Shown here: one piece after another, positions 45,247-55,489 of the stretch
Layout: every line of letters starts with the position of its first letter
Numbering within the stretch: position 1 is the stretch's first letter
Source: Thinopyrum elongatum
Taxonomy: Eukaryota; Streptophyta; Magnoliopsida; Poales; Poaceae
DNA length: 64,000 bases
NCBI GenBank assembly: GCA_011799875.1
Contig: CM022303.1
Location: forward strand, 424,260,483 to 424,324,482
Reading direction: 5' to 3'
Translations under genes and position numbers: made by a program
The notes under the pieces: generated by a model
What the model was told of the DNA's origin: nothing
Databases searched by the model: none
Seen by the model: only the letters and a program-made list of their open reading frames with translations

Positions 45247-46768
45247 ATGGCGTCCGGGAAGGCGAAGGCTGCCGCGCCGGCCGCAAGTTCCACCTCCACT
45301 CCTACGCCGGCCCTCGGCACATCCTCCACGACCGAGGAGAAACACCTTGCTACCGTGCTCCCGCTGACGGTAAGCGACGACAATGAGTGGAACCACACCA
45401 TCCTCCTGGCCGGCTCCGCCGAGCAAAGGACCTTGGCGAAGACGTTCTACCCCTTCTTCCTCCACAGCGTCTTCGCGGGGCTCATCCCACCTTTCTCCGG
45501 ATTCTTCACCACCGTCCTCGACCACTACCAGGTTCAGGCACTGCACCTTCAGTCCAACTCCATTCTCCTCCTGTCCATCTTTACCTTCTACTGCGAGGCA
45601 TTCGTGGGCGTGAGGCCCTCCGTTCCGCTCCTCCGGCACTTCTTCTACCTGCGACTGCACGATCCGGCCCAGTGCTCTGGCTGTGTGTCCTTCGTCGCGG
45701 TCCACAAGAACAACCTGCTCATGAGGGCCAGAAAGAAGGTGGACAACTTTTGGCGCCGGTGGGTCTTCATGGACGCCAAGGGCCTCCACGCGCGGCTGGA
45801 ACTGCCAACCCAGCTGCCGGAGAAGCTTGACGGGTGGGGTCACGAGAAATTCTCTGACCCCCAGGCTGCGCCTGTCCTGAGGAAGATGACCGCAGACATG
45901 GAGGCCAAGGCGCTGACGGGAGGCATGCTCGTCAAGGAGTTCCTGACGCAGCGTCTAGCCCCGCTCCAGGCGCAGAGGACGACATCCGGCTGTGCTCGGG
46001 GAGCTTGACGGGTGAGGAGCTGGACAAGGCCATGAACACCCTGCTCGAGGGTGAGCCGAGAGACCTCCCGGAGGCCTACGCACTGTTGTACCGTCGTGCT
46101 GACAGGGAGGCGCTGGTCGCCGCCATGCCCGTCTTCAACGAGCTGGGGCTCGTGCCGCCAGAGCTCCCCAACTCCCCGGTGCTGGTCTCTTCTGGCGACA
46201 ATGCCGGTGAGGAGGACGAGGAGGACTCGAAGGCGACCAAGGATGACATGGCGGAGATCTCTCCTTCGTCCCAGAGCGAGCTCCTCCGCGGCCTCACAGA
46301 TGACGACGACGCCATCGAGCCCCCGACCGTGGAATCCCCACACTCCACCGGGGTCATCACGAGGTCCGGGGCCACTCCCCGGGCCCTCCGAAGGCCAGGC
46401 CAGGCGACACCAAAGAAAGGCGGGGTGGCGCCCCTCCCTCAGGGCGGCGCCTCAGCCTCGCCAAGCAGCGACGCCGCACCGAAGCCAGCCGAAGAGGGCC
46501 CCACCCACTCCCCAAGCGCGACGAAAGCCGTGCCCAGGAAGAGTGGGGGTGCCCCTGCCCCGGCCAGGAAGAGGGCGTACATTGCCCCCGTCGAGTAAGT
46601 ACCTTACCTTGTTTTTGTGCAGCACACTGTACCGTGCTCACAGCGCTTCCCCCCTGGTGGCCAGGATGGGCGCCGTGGCGAAGAAGAGGAAGGAAGGAGC
46701 TCAAGCTCCGGAGGCACCACTTCTTGTTGCAGCCACTGCGCCTTCGGCACAGGCGGGGGAGACCATCC
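45247..46768 (+). pseudogene. Gyp4 antisense PF04195-type gene, best preserved copy
   Basis: ATG 45247 starts MASGKAKAAAPAASS. The frame is open for 254 codons through the PF04195 core (FYPFFLHSVFAGLIPPFSGF, LDHYQVQALHLQSNSILLL, GVRPSVPLLRHFFYLRLHD). A 31-bp deletion near 45970, between two CCAGG repeats when compared with Gyp2, shifts the frame. The second frame (46005-46594) continues GEELDKAMNTLLEGEPRDL and a low-complexity Ala/Pro/Lys tail up to ARKRAYIAPVE. A consensus donor GTAAGT starts a 70-bp intron (46595-46664); exon 2 begins MGAVAKKRKEGAQAP and is cut by Cac2 at 46769. Without the deletion exon 1 would be open throughout. The molecular role is not known to me; the name 'transposase' in the family title is not supported by any catalytic motif here. 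Confidence 0.85.
46595..46664 (+). other. 70-bp intron in the Gyp4 antisense gene
   Basis: The intron has donor GTAAGTACC and acceptor GGCCAG. The exon phases join (GA|G). Gyp2 has a 70-bp intron at the same place (13634-13565, minus). Confidence 0.82.
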
Positions 46769-47174
46769 CACTACAAAAAAATACACTTCTGTGATGATAC
46801 GTGTTTGTCACAGTAGGTCACATTTTCTGTCATGCATGTACATCCATGACGATTTTATGACAGAATCAAGATAGTCATACATGTGCTGTCGTAGAAGTGT
46901 TCCATGACAATACCAAAATTATCATCACGGAAGTGTTCACTTCCATGACGATAAATGATGCGTCATGGAAGTGCTTTCGTCAAGGGTAACTGACATGTGG
47001 CATCCACCGTAACGGGTCGCCGTTAAGCTATCGGGTCCGGTTTTGGATCCGATAACCCGTTAACAGCCCGGACCAATGGGGATTTTCCACGTGTAAAATT
47101 CTCATTGGTCAAAGGAAACACGTGTCAGCTCGTCATTGGGTCAGATAGGCGCCTATGATATGTCGACACGTGCG

Positions 47175-47937
47175 ACGGCCCAACACTGGCCCATTTAGCT
47201 TACAAAGGACGTCCCGTTTGACTTGGTCAAAAGCTAGCGGGCCGGCCCATGAAAAGCATGTTAACGGTCTGTACGCATATAGCCCATTTTACGGCCCGGT
47301 AACTCACGGCCCGTTAGGGCCTTCCCGAAATCGGCCCAACAGCGTCATGTGGGCCATCGAATATAACACCAGCCCATTTCACTTTCGGCCCATGTATGGC
47401 CCACGATGTCTTTCGGCCCAAATGAGGCCTTTCGTATCTTTGGGCCCTTTAGTGGCCCACGGTGACTCTGGCCCATAATAAACAGTAATTTTCTTTGTAC
47501 CCATTAACGGCCCATGATTCACATGGGCCGTTTCCAGCCTGTGTTAGCTTTCGGCCTACTGACGGCCCATACGTTCTTGGGCTCCTTTTCGGCCCTCGAT
47601 TACTTTCGGCCCATTACTGGCCTGTTCACCTAATGGGCCAAATTCGGCACGTGGTTAGAATCGGCCCGTTTGTGGCCTGTTAACCCGTTGTGCCGTTTCC
47701 AGCCCGTCCTATATTCTGGCCCATTAACGACCCGTTATGCCTGTGACAGAACTAAGCCTTTGATGTCTTCCGGCCTGTTAACGACCCGTTACCGTGCTGG
47801 CTCGATACCAATTACGCCCATTTATGGCCCATGTGGGCCCATTTATCCGACGGCCCGAGGCCCACTGATTCTACGGCCCGTTGGAGGCCCATTTATCTGA
47901 CGGCCCGTACGAGGCCCATGGATCCTACGGCCTGTAG
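47175..47937. repeat. GGCCCA-rich subterminal array of Cac2
   Basis: About 18-20 copies of GGCCCA(T/A/C), or its reverse TGGGCC, are often preceded by TTC or ACG, at spacings of roughly 20-60 bp. One more copy lies beyond Cac3 near 56169. No long frame is meaningful here. Confidence 0.85.
47935..47937. repeat. Cac3 target site duplication, left (TAG)
   Basis: It is matched by TAG at 56138-56140. Confidence 0.75.
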
Positions 47938-47959
47938 CACTACTACAGGATGCTGCTAA

Positions 47960-48640
47960 CACGGCACTACGATCAGAGACACTTTGACAAAACTGTGTGT
48001 GATGCATTAATCGCAAACGGTGATGTAAAATAACCGTCAAAAAAGATGCAAAATGTTTGCGATGAAGGATACATCAAACACGGTTCAGATTTTAGTTGCG
48101 TGTGAGATGCGGGGCATACGGTTGATCCAAAAGAACTGTTTGCGATGAGGTAGAACAACAGAAACGGGCAGCCATATCAATGTGTGTGCGATATACGGCA
48201 TACAGTTCGCTCCGATGAACTGTGTGCTATTAGGGAATGCAATAGAAACGGTCAGCCAGATCAAGGTGTGTGTGATATACGGCATACGGTTCACTCGAAC
48301 GAACTATTTTCGATAAGGGAAGAGAACAGAAATGGTTCAACTTAACAAGATGTGTGTGATATGTGGCATACAGTTCACATAGATGAACTGTTTGCGATGA
48401 GCCAAAAGAACACAAACGATTTGTGTAAACAAGATGTGTGTGATACGCAGCAAACGGCCCACTCGGATGAACTGTTTGCGATGAGAAATTATAACACAGA
48501 CGGTTACTATAGTTAGTTCATGTGCGATTCTGTTCGTACAAAAAACTTTGAAAAATGCAAACTATTTGCTTGCGGTGGCTAGGAGTATCGCACACGATGC
48601 GTCTACGAGTACTCGTGTGCGATGATTAGTAAGTTGCACA
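47960..48640. repeat. Left subterminal repeats of Cac3
   Basis: Diverged 60-75 bp units contain GTGTGTGCGATATACGGCATAC, a T/C-G-CTC stretch and GAACTGTTTGCGATGAG. At least six copies are recognisable. Short minus frames here arise from the repeats. Confidence 0.85.
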
Positions 48641-48858
48641 TATGTTTCCTGATGTTAACACGTGTGTGATAAATAACACGTGGCCCAGAACCATCAATAA
48701 TTTTTTTTTGAGATCCGAACCATCAATAAATTTTGACCTTGTTTCTCGTCACATTGCAGATTACAACGCAATAAGTAATTGCAAATCTGTTCACACCTAT
48801 CAAACTAATATGTGTTCACACCTATCAAACTAATATGTGTTCACACTTAGCACCGGGC

Positions 48859-48866
48859 TATAAAAA
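48859..48866 (+). promoter_or_regulatory. TATA box of the coiled-coil gene
   Basis: TATAAAAA lies in the context GGGCTATAAAAACTACCC, 79 bp before ATG 48945. This is a normal plant core-promoter distance with a short 5' UTR. Confidence 0.7.
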
Positions 48867-48944
48867 CTACCCACTCAAAAATTACTTCACAGTTCCTCTC
48901 CTGATCACCCACAAAACTGGTCTTTCCTGTCAAGTCATTTCGCC

Positions 48945-49547
48945 ATGACCGGTAGGAGGAGTTTCGGGTGGACATATAACCAGGCAACAAAGACCAAGGA
49001 CGCGGAAGCACTAGAGAGGTCCCGCCGCGAAGCGGCAGCCGCAGCAGAGATGTCTCGGCTTGCCGCGGAGCCCTCGAACAAGCTCTCACGGGCACGCGAG
49101 GGCTCTCACAAGCGCACTCATCGCGTCGGCGATCGCGACGAGCTGGCATTGCTGAAGTCCTTGGCCGGCGATGATGACATTCTCACTGGCCTCATTAAGC
49201 AGCAGGAGCTGGTCGACGGCTTGATGAAGCTGCTCGAGATCAGCGATGCCTCGGTTGACAAGGTGACCGGCCTCATCGAGCAACTCATGGGTGACAATGC
49301 GAAGCTCCTCAAGGCGCTCGCCGAGAAGGAGGAGGAGGCCGCCGGCTGGAAGATGCTGCATGAGCAGAGCAGTGCCTCGGGGATGACGCTGACAGCAGTC
49401 GTCGAGGAACTGATGGGTGACTTGAGGAAGCTCCGGATCGAGCGCGAGCAGGATGTGGAGGAATCCGTGGCTGCTTTCATGCAAATTCATGAGGAATTGA
49501 AGAAGGAGCTGGAGGATGTCGTCGCCCGGCGATCCATCGACGAGTAG
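48945..49547 (+). CDS. Cac3 gene 1: 200-residue coiled-coil protein of unknown function
   Basis: This is a single uninterrupted frame from ATG 48945 to TAG 49545. The N-terminus is basic (MTGRRSFGWTYNQATKTKD), followed by an Ala/Arg/Glu-rich helix and a basic patch (SHKRTHRVGDRDE). The rest is heptad-like helix: LIKQQELVDGLMKLLEI, VTGLIEQLMGDNAKLLKAL, VVEELMGDLRKLRIEREQ, IHEELKKELEDVV. I do not recognise a family. A TATA box and the absence of stops suggest a functional gene, with GC content well above its surroundings. Its place between CACTA subterminal repeats would suit an accessory protein of the element (the TNPA role), but no DNA-binding domain is visible; capture of a host gene is the alternative. 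Confidence 0.72.
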   Translation: MTGRRSFGWTYNQATKTKDAEALERSRREAAAAAEMSRLAAEPSNKLSRAREGSHKRTHRVGDRDELALLKSLAGDDDILTGLIKQQELVDGLMKLLEISDASVDKVTGLIEQLMGDNAKLLKALAEKEEEAAGWKMLHEQSSASGMTLTAVVEELMGDLRKLRIEREQDVEESVAAFMQIHEELKKELEDVVARRSIDE

Positions 49548-50199
49548 AGACAGTAGCAACCCAGATCATTGTCTGCGATTTCCTTCTTCTCTTGCCCCCG
49601 TGTCTTCCGGGCTTTGCCGCATGTGGCATTTTAAATTATCCAGAATATGTAAGACAATTATTATCTGTGCCATTGTAAATTTGTCGTCATATTATCCATT
49701 GCCATTTTATTTGTCGTTGTATTATCCGTTGCCCTATGTGACAATTTAAATTAGGCCGGAATACGAGTTAAAAACACGAACAAAGCAAATGCTGCCATGG
49801 GATCACAAATAAACACCCTCCATCCGGGTGCTTTAATTAACCCATTAATGGAGAAGTTGTGAGCGAGGCGGGCGGCGGCTGGTGGATGGAGGTCAATGAG
49901 CTCGCTTCCCGGTGAGCATGGGCGGCCTTGCTGCTCGCATGTCTCCCGTCGAGCTTGCGAGGTGGACAGGATGCACGCGTCCCGTCGAGCCTGCGCGGTG
50001 GACTGCTCGCACACGTCCCGTCGAGCCTACACGGTGGACTTCTCGTGCTCGTCCCATCTAATCAAACATCTGCATGCACGCCACCGAGTATGGTTAAATT
50101 TTGACACGGTTCATGTAATACAACCGTTTGCGATATTAACGTGTCAGCTATTTGTTTCAAAAAGGACTTTGTTGGCTATTAATGTGTGCGCCTTGTCTC

Positions 50200-51780
50200 A
50201 AACTGGACATTTTTTTTACCACGACATATATGAGCCATGTCATGAAACCATGCCAAGTTTCATGTTTTTTGGGTGAGTTTTCGATTTACTGGGATTTAAA
50301 AACCGAGATTCTCAATGTTTTAGGACGACGAGAAGTTTGTAATTCATTCCCATTCCTTAAATGAGACCTAAACATGCACCCAATGACACATGTATGATTT
50401 CCCACCCATTTTGCTTCACTGGAGCATGTGCTTGTAGTTCAAATTTCAATTATGGACTACATTAAATGCCTAGAAAACTTAATTAATATATACAATGGCC
50501 AAACGAACCCTGAACAGTTTCAAATTTCAGCACGACACTCCTGTTATTCTATGTTTCCTGTAGAAAACAAAGTTCAAGGTGAGAAGAGGCAGCGATTATC
50601 GTTTCGCCCACAAGAGGGGCATGTTTCCCTACCGGAACCATGAGGGTTGCGAGAAGCTTCGGTTTGTAAGAGGCTTGTAATATAGCTTCGCCCAAATTGG
50701 ACAATTATATGTACCATGTAGTGACACCATGCCAAGTTTCATGATTTCCTGGTGAGTTTTGGATTTATAGAGATTTAAAAACTGAGATTCGCAATGTTTG
50801 TGGCCAAGCCAGGACGGTGAGACGGTTGAATTCATTCCCATTTGTTCCATGGGACCAAAACATGCACCCTAAGGACACATGTACGTTTTTTCTAGCCATT
50901 TTGGTGCATTGGAGCATGTATTTGTAGTTTGGATTTGAATTATGGGCATTAAATGCCTAGAAAACTCAATTAATGAATAAAAAAGGTCAAACGAACCCTG
51001 AATAATTTCAAAGTTCAGCGTGAATCTCCCGTTGTTCTGTGTTGCGTGTAGAAGAAAATACAAGGCTAGAAGAGGGACCGATTATCGTTTCGCCCACAAG
51101 GGGACATGTTTCCGGGTTCTTGCGACAGGCTCCAGTTTGTAAGAGGTTTGTAATAAAGCTTGGCCCAAATTGGACAATGTTTTTACCACGACATATATGT
51201 GCCATGACGTGACACCATGCCAACTTTCATGACTTTCTGGTGAGTTTAGGATTTATGGGGATTTAAAAACCGAGATTCCAAATGTTTGAGGACGAGCCAG
51301 GACACCGGTACGGTTGTAATTCGTCCCCATTCCTCGCATGGGACCTAAACATGCACCCAAGGACACATGTATAATTTTTCTAGCCATTTTGGTGAACTGG
51401 AGCATGTATTTGAAGTTCAGATTTGAATTATGGACATTAAATGTCTAGGAAACTCAATTAGTGTATAAAAAGGCCAAACAAACCCTGAATAAGTTTAAAT
51501 TTTAGCACGGATATCCTGTCGTTCCATGTTGCCCGTAGAAGAAAATACAAGGCAAAAAGAGGCAGTGATTATTGTTTCGCCCACAAGGGGGACACGTTTC
51601 CCTATCGGAACCACGAGGCTTCTTTGAGAGAAGCTCCGGTTTGTAAGAGGCTTGTAATAAAACTTGCGCCAAAATGGACGAAAAAATTCCTCGACATATA
51701 TGTGCCATGTCGTGACACCATTCCAAGTTTCACAATTTTCGGGTGAGTTTTGGATTTACGGGGATTTAAAAACCGAGGTA
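50200..51780. repeat. ~480-bp tandem repeat in Cac3, about 3.3 copies
   Basis: Each unit carries, in order, GCCATG(T)CGTGACACCATGCCAAG, GGGATTTAAAAACCGAGATT, ACCTAAACATGCACCCA, GACACATGTA, GGAGCATGT, AAATGCCTAG and CGTTTCGCCCACAAG. Units start near 50228, 50705, 51190 and 51700; the last is cut after about 80 bp. No gene is seen. Confidence 0.85.
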
Positions 51781-52253
51781 TCATTACGTGCATCCGCCCC
51801 GCTGACATGCATGTATGACCAAAGTATCATTACGTGCATTTGCCCCGCTGACATGAAGTGGGAGGTGGTGGGTCACGCACCCTAGCTAGCTACAACATTA
51901 TGTCATTATAGATATATCCAAGGGTGCTTTCGGGTTTGCGAGGCAGGTGCCACCAAAGTTGTGCATTGTGTATTTAAAGTTTTAAACATCACACCCAATA
52001 TTCCTACATATATTTGGCCACTTCCAGGTGGATGTTGACTTCTGGCCCCTCTCATCGATCTTCAACGATGCGCCCAACCGTGGGCCTGCGCGGTCAAAGT
52101 TGTGCATTGGAATTTTGAACATCACAGACCACCCTTTTCACGCATATATATTTGGGCCACATGTTGGTGTGGTTGTCTTCTGACCCTCTCTAACATTTTT
52201 TTTGCTGCAAAGACTCAGATGACGCTCAATGAACACGGATATAATGTCTTATC
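51780..52253. other. Cac3 intergenic stretch
   Basis: It contains two direct copies of a ~50-bp unit with GTATCATTACGTGCAT and GCCCCGCTGACATG (51778-51855), then two loosely similar ~130-bp segments with AAAGTTGTGCATTG (51955 and 52097). There is no coding signal. Confidence 0.6.
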
Positions 52254-52465
52254 TGTGTGCGATGCAAGTGCGCTGTGAATCACGACGACTGCGCAAGCGC
52301 GAGCAAAGGTGGAGGTACTGGCTCAACCGTGTGCGACGCAAGTGCGCTGTAAAATCACCACGACTGCGCAAGCGCGAGCAAAGGGTGGAGGTACTGGCTT
52401 AACTGTGTGTGATGCAAGTGCGCTGTAAAATCACCACCTGCGCAAGCTAAAGGCGGGTAGTTTAT
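52254..52465. repeat. ~75-bp tandem repeat, three copies
   Basis: The unit starts GTGTGCGATGCAAGTGCGCTG and ends GGAGGTACTGGCTCAAC, with copies near 52255, 52330 and 52405. The GTGTGCGATG phrase links it to the subterminal repeats. Confidence 0.85.
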
Positions 52466-52984
52466 TTAGAAATTAGGACGAACCGTGTGCGATAGACCAG
52501 CTAGCTAGAAATATAAAAACAAACTACCTGCCTTGAGCGTTGCAAAAATCGGCGGTTCCGCCACTTTTCCTTATTATCATACACGCATATTCTTATTGGA
52601 CCGTGCGCGATCTTGGGCACTCCCGCCCCGCATCAATTCCTTTACCCAAATTTTAGTAGCAGCCGTACTTCAACCGTCGCCCACACTCCTCCAGCACCGA
52701 CCTTATAGTAAAATTGCAGTAGCCGAGGCATTTGAACCGTCGCCCTCCCTCGTCCACCACCATCTCCACCCACCATTACTAAAAATTTCAGTAGCCACGG
52801 CGTATCCTCAAACACCACCCCCCTCCACAGTCCCCCCACTCGGCCCCCTCCCCCCTCGAACCCTAGCTCGCGGCCGCCGCCGCCGCCAACCCCTGCCGGT
52901 CTGCCCGTTCCTCCTAGCTTAGATAATAAAGTTCAGGTTACCCAGCGATTCCCATACCGTCGCCCCACTCCCCTGAGTTTTTAG

Positions 52985-55289
52985 ATGAGGCCTGTGGTGT
53001 CCCTCCCCACCAGATCCACATCATCTGCTCCAGAATGTCGCATCCTAAGCTTGACCATGTATCCCGGGGAGCCCGACGAGCGTTCGGCCAAGAAGAGGTT
53101 TATCATAGCCTCTTCGGCAGACGTTGGCGAGGTGGCTGCCGTTCGCCCCGACCTGTCAATCCCGGAGCAACACGTCGCCGCGGAAGCCGGCGAAGACATT
53201 GACTACGTTGCCATGCCGAAGGCTTCATGTCAGCGGGCTAGCGTATTACTGTATCTCGGGAGATCTGGCTACGACATGAAGCTCGTCGACAGCGATGGCT
53301 TCACGCGGGCCATGTCACAGGTTAAGTGGTCCATCCCCAACCCCTCTGGTTCAACCGCCGTCGATCTCTTCGACGGCCCTGCCGTTGATCTCCTCCGCCA
53401 AGTGGTCAAGGATTTGCGATCCTTGTACGCCATCGAGCCCATTTTGTCATTTCTGAAGGACACGTTCTACGGCGGCGGCTTGGGATCCTCAATTGCCAAG
53501 TCAGATCTCATCGACCACGACCACGAGGAGGGCACCCACAAAGGTTCTTCCAAGGTGAAACAACCCATCTGTGACATCAGAGAGCGCACCATGGGTCTAT
53601 GCTCTTCCAACTGGAAGGATCCCGTCCATGACATGTGAGGCAACATCCTATCAGAAAATCTTACCTTTTCTAGCTTGCCAACCCGTACCCTTTGTTGTAG
53701 TAGCATTTGCCGTGCGGTGCTTTAACTGTGCCGTGTTTAATTATTTTAGTTATGCAAAAATGTATTGTTCAATAGGGCTATGTGATGTTTAAGTATGAAT
53801 TGTCCACTTCAGTTTCACTAATGGCTATATTTGGTTGGTTATAGTGAGTAGATGCCTTGTTTATCTGTATTTGGTTGTTAGGTTGGTTGCAGTGAGCATT
53901 TTTTCAGTTATCGAGCAGATGCCTTGTTTATATGTATTTGGTTCTTAGGTTGGTTTGAAGTGAGCATTTGTCCAGTTATCAAGCAGATGCCTTGTTTATC
54001 TGTATTTCGTTGTTAGGTTGGTTGCAGTGAGCATTTGTCCAGTTTTCAAGCAGATGCCTTGTTTATCTGTATTTGCTTGTTACGTTGGTTGCAGTGAGCA
54101 TTTGTCTAGTTTTCAAGCATATGCCCTGTTTATCTGTATTTGCTTGTTAGGTTGGTTGCAGTGAGACTCTATCCAGTTTTCAATGGCTATATTTGGTTGT
54201 TATACTGATCATTTATGCCTTGTTTATTTCAGTCATTCACAATGTGTTGTTCATTATGTGCAAGTCGGAACTGTGCCACTCGACTGCATCAATACCAGTT
54301 TGAATGGCTATAGTTGGTTCCAGTTATGCCTGGTGTAGTTAACACATGCCCTTTATTTCAGTTTTACACATTTATCCAGTGTGATGTTTAAGCATTACCT
54401 ACGTTCTATTCATTTTCAACAATACCAGTTTGAATTGCAATATTTGATGGCTGTTAAGCCTGCTGTCGGTAACATTGCCTTCCATTTTATATCTGCTTTA
54501 ACAGCATGCTGAAACCAACACATTCAAGCTATCATTTGGAGATGATGTTGTTTACCTTTGCTATATTTGTTTGATGTTAAGGTTGTTGTACTTATCATGC
54601 CTTTCCACTACTTATGCAGGACAACAACGGGAGTGGCCACCATTTTTCGCCGAGGTTAGTTTCATCCCTCAACTTGTACTCCCCCCATCGTTCCATAATG
54701 TAGTGCATATAGATCCAGGCCTGGACACTTGTTAGCTTCTAATATTGACTTGTTGCTTGTAGGTACATATGTCCTAGGCAAGGATCCACGCATCGACCCT
54801 TTTTGCGTATGGGGCAATGAGATATTCATGAACAAGCATCAAGTGAGGAAACTAATAAGGATTATTAGCAAAAAGATACGAATGGTGGCAAGCAAATTAT
54901 TTGTTTATGCTCTATCCAACACAACAGTGAGCTGTAGGATGGTAACTACAAACTCTGCAGCCTTCTCTTTTTACGGCCCATAATGAGTTGTTAGACAACA
55001 ATGTCTGAATCTTTTTCGTTCGTAGTGGTTCCCGAAGCAGTTCACTCAAGATTACCTCGCAAAGTACATGATTGGTGGACATGCAATGAAGGTTAAAGTA
55101 TTTCATCCAGACTACAATGAGCATCGAGAAGTCGTAATGAAGATAGTGAAGGATGGACGGGCAGCCATCACAAGGGGTTGGCCTAGAGTCGTGCGCGCAT
55201 TACGCATGGAGGAGGGCACAATATGGGCATTCTGCTTCACCTTCTCCAGCAACCAGAATGTCTTTCGCCTCTCTCTTTACAGTCTTTAG
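52985..55289 (+). CDS. Cac3 gene 2: four-exon protein with C-terminal B3-like DNA-binding domain
   Basis: Exons are 52985-53634, 54620-54654, 54763-54941 and 55026-55289. All three introns have GT/AG ends and the phases agree across every junction, giving 375 residues without a stop. A TAG directly precedes ATG 52985 in frame. Residues 1-217 are unlike any family I know (a SVLLYLGRSGYDMKLVDSDG patch, a VDLLRQVVKDLRSLYAIEP helix). From about residue 270 the chain fits a B3 fold: FVYALSNTTVSCRM, WFPKQFTQDYLAKY, AAITRGWPRVVRALRMEEGT and VFRLSLYSL, where GW and the E-G turn are B3 hallmarks. B3 proteins bind DNA as plant transcription factors. An AATAAA lies at 55390-55395. It could regulate the element, bind its ends, or be a captured host gene. 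Confidence 0.75.
53852..54185. repeat. ~67-bp tandem repeat in intron 1 of the B3-like gene, five copies
   Basis: The unit begins ATGCCTTGTTTATCTGTATT, runs through TTAGGTTGGTTGCAGTGAGC and ends CAAGCAG. It lies wholly inside the 985-bp intron 53635-54619. Confidence 0.9.
54676..54715. repeat. Stowaway-like MITE end in intron 2
   Basis: TACTCCCCCCATCGTTCC followed by ATAATGTAGTGCATATAG resembles the CTCCCTCCGT-CCATAATGTA end of wheat Stowaway (Mariner) MITEs. Only one end is present, so it is a relic within the 108-bp intron. Confidence 0.5.
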
Positions 55290-55389
55290 TACAACTGTGG
55301 TTCATCATTCTTTACTAGGTGCTTCTGTAGTCCTTCAGTATATGTACCTGTGCATCGAATTATGCATTCGTGGTTGAACCTATATTTGT

Positions 55390-55395
55390 AATAAA
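55390..55395 (+). terminator. Candidate polyadenylation signal of the B3-like gene
   Basis: AATAAA lies about 100 bp after the stop codon. Confidence 0.45.
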
Positions 55396-55489
55396 CATGG
55401 TTGGATATGAAATAAGTGATTACCTACTTTCAAATTCAAAACATGTGATTTTTAAATTAGGGATTAATTAGGGATTACACTACACATGG

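Larger units (their letters stand above)
44073..46768 (-). mobile_element. Gyp4: 3' LTR and antisense gene of a Gyp2-family element
   Basis: The LTR (44073-44950) is followed by TTAGCCCCCGGGCCC, which on minus is the polypurine tract, so the element is in minus orientation and extends to the right. The PF04195-type gene (45247 onward, plus) lies antisense, as in Gyp2. The element is cut at 46768 by Cac2. Its left TSD half is AGATG (44068-44072), taken from the TNP2 exon of Cac1. LTR and antisense gene are close in sequence to Gyp2. Confidence 0.9.
46769..47937 (-). mobile_element. Cac2: CACTA element, left terminal part
   Basis: It begins CACTACAAAAAAATACAC after TCC (46766-46768), close to the Cac1 terminus. 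The first 250 bp carry GTCAT/TGACA-rich motifs like those inside the Cac1 end, then a GGCCCA-rich array follows. Cac3 splits it at 47937/56138. Orientation is taken from the Transposase_24 gene further right. Confidence 0.88.
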
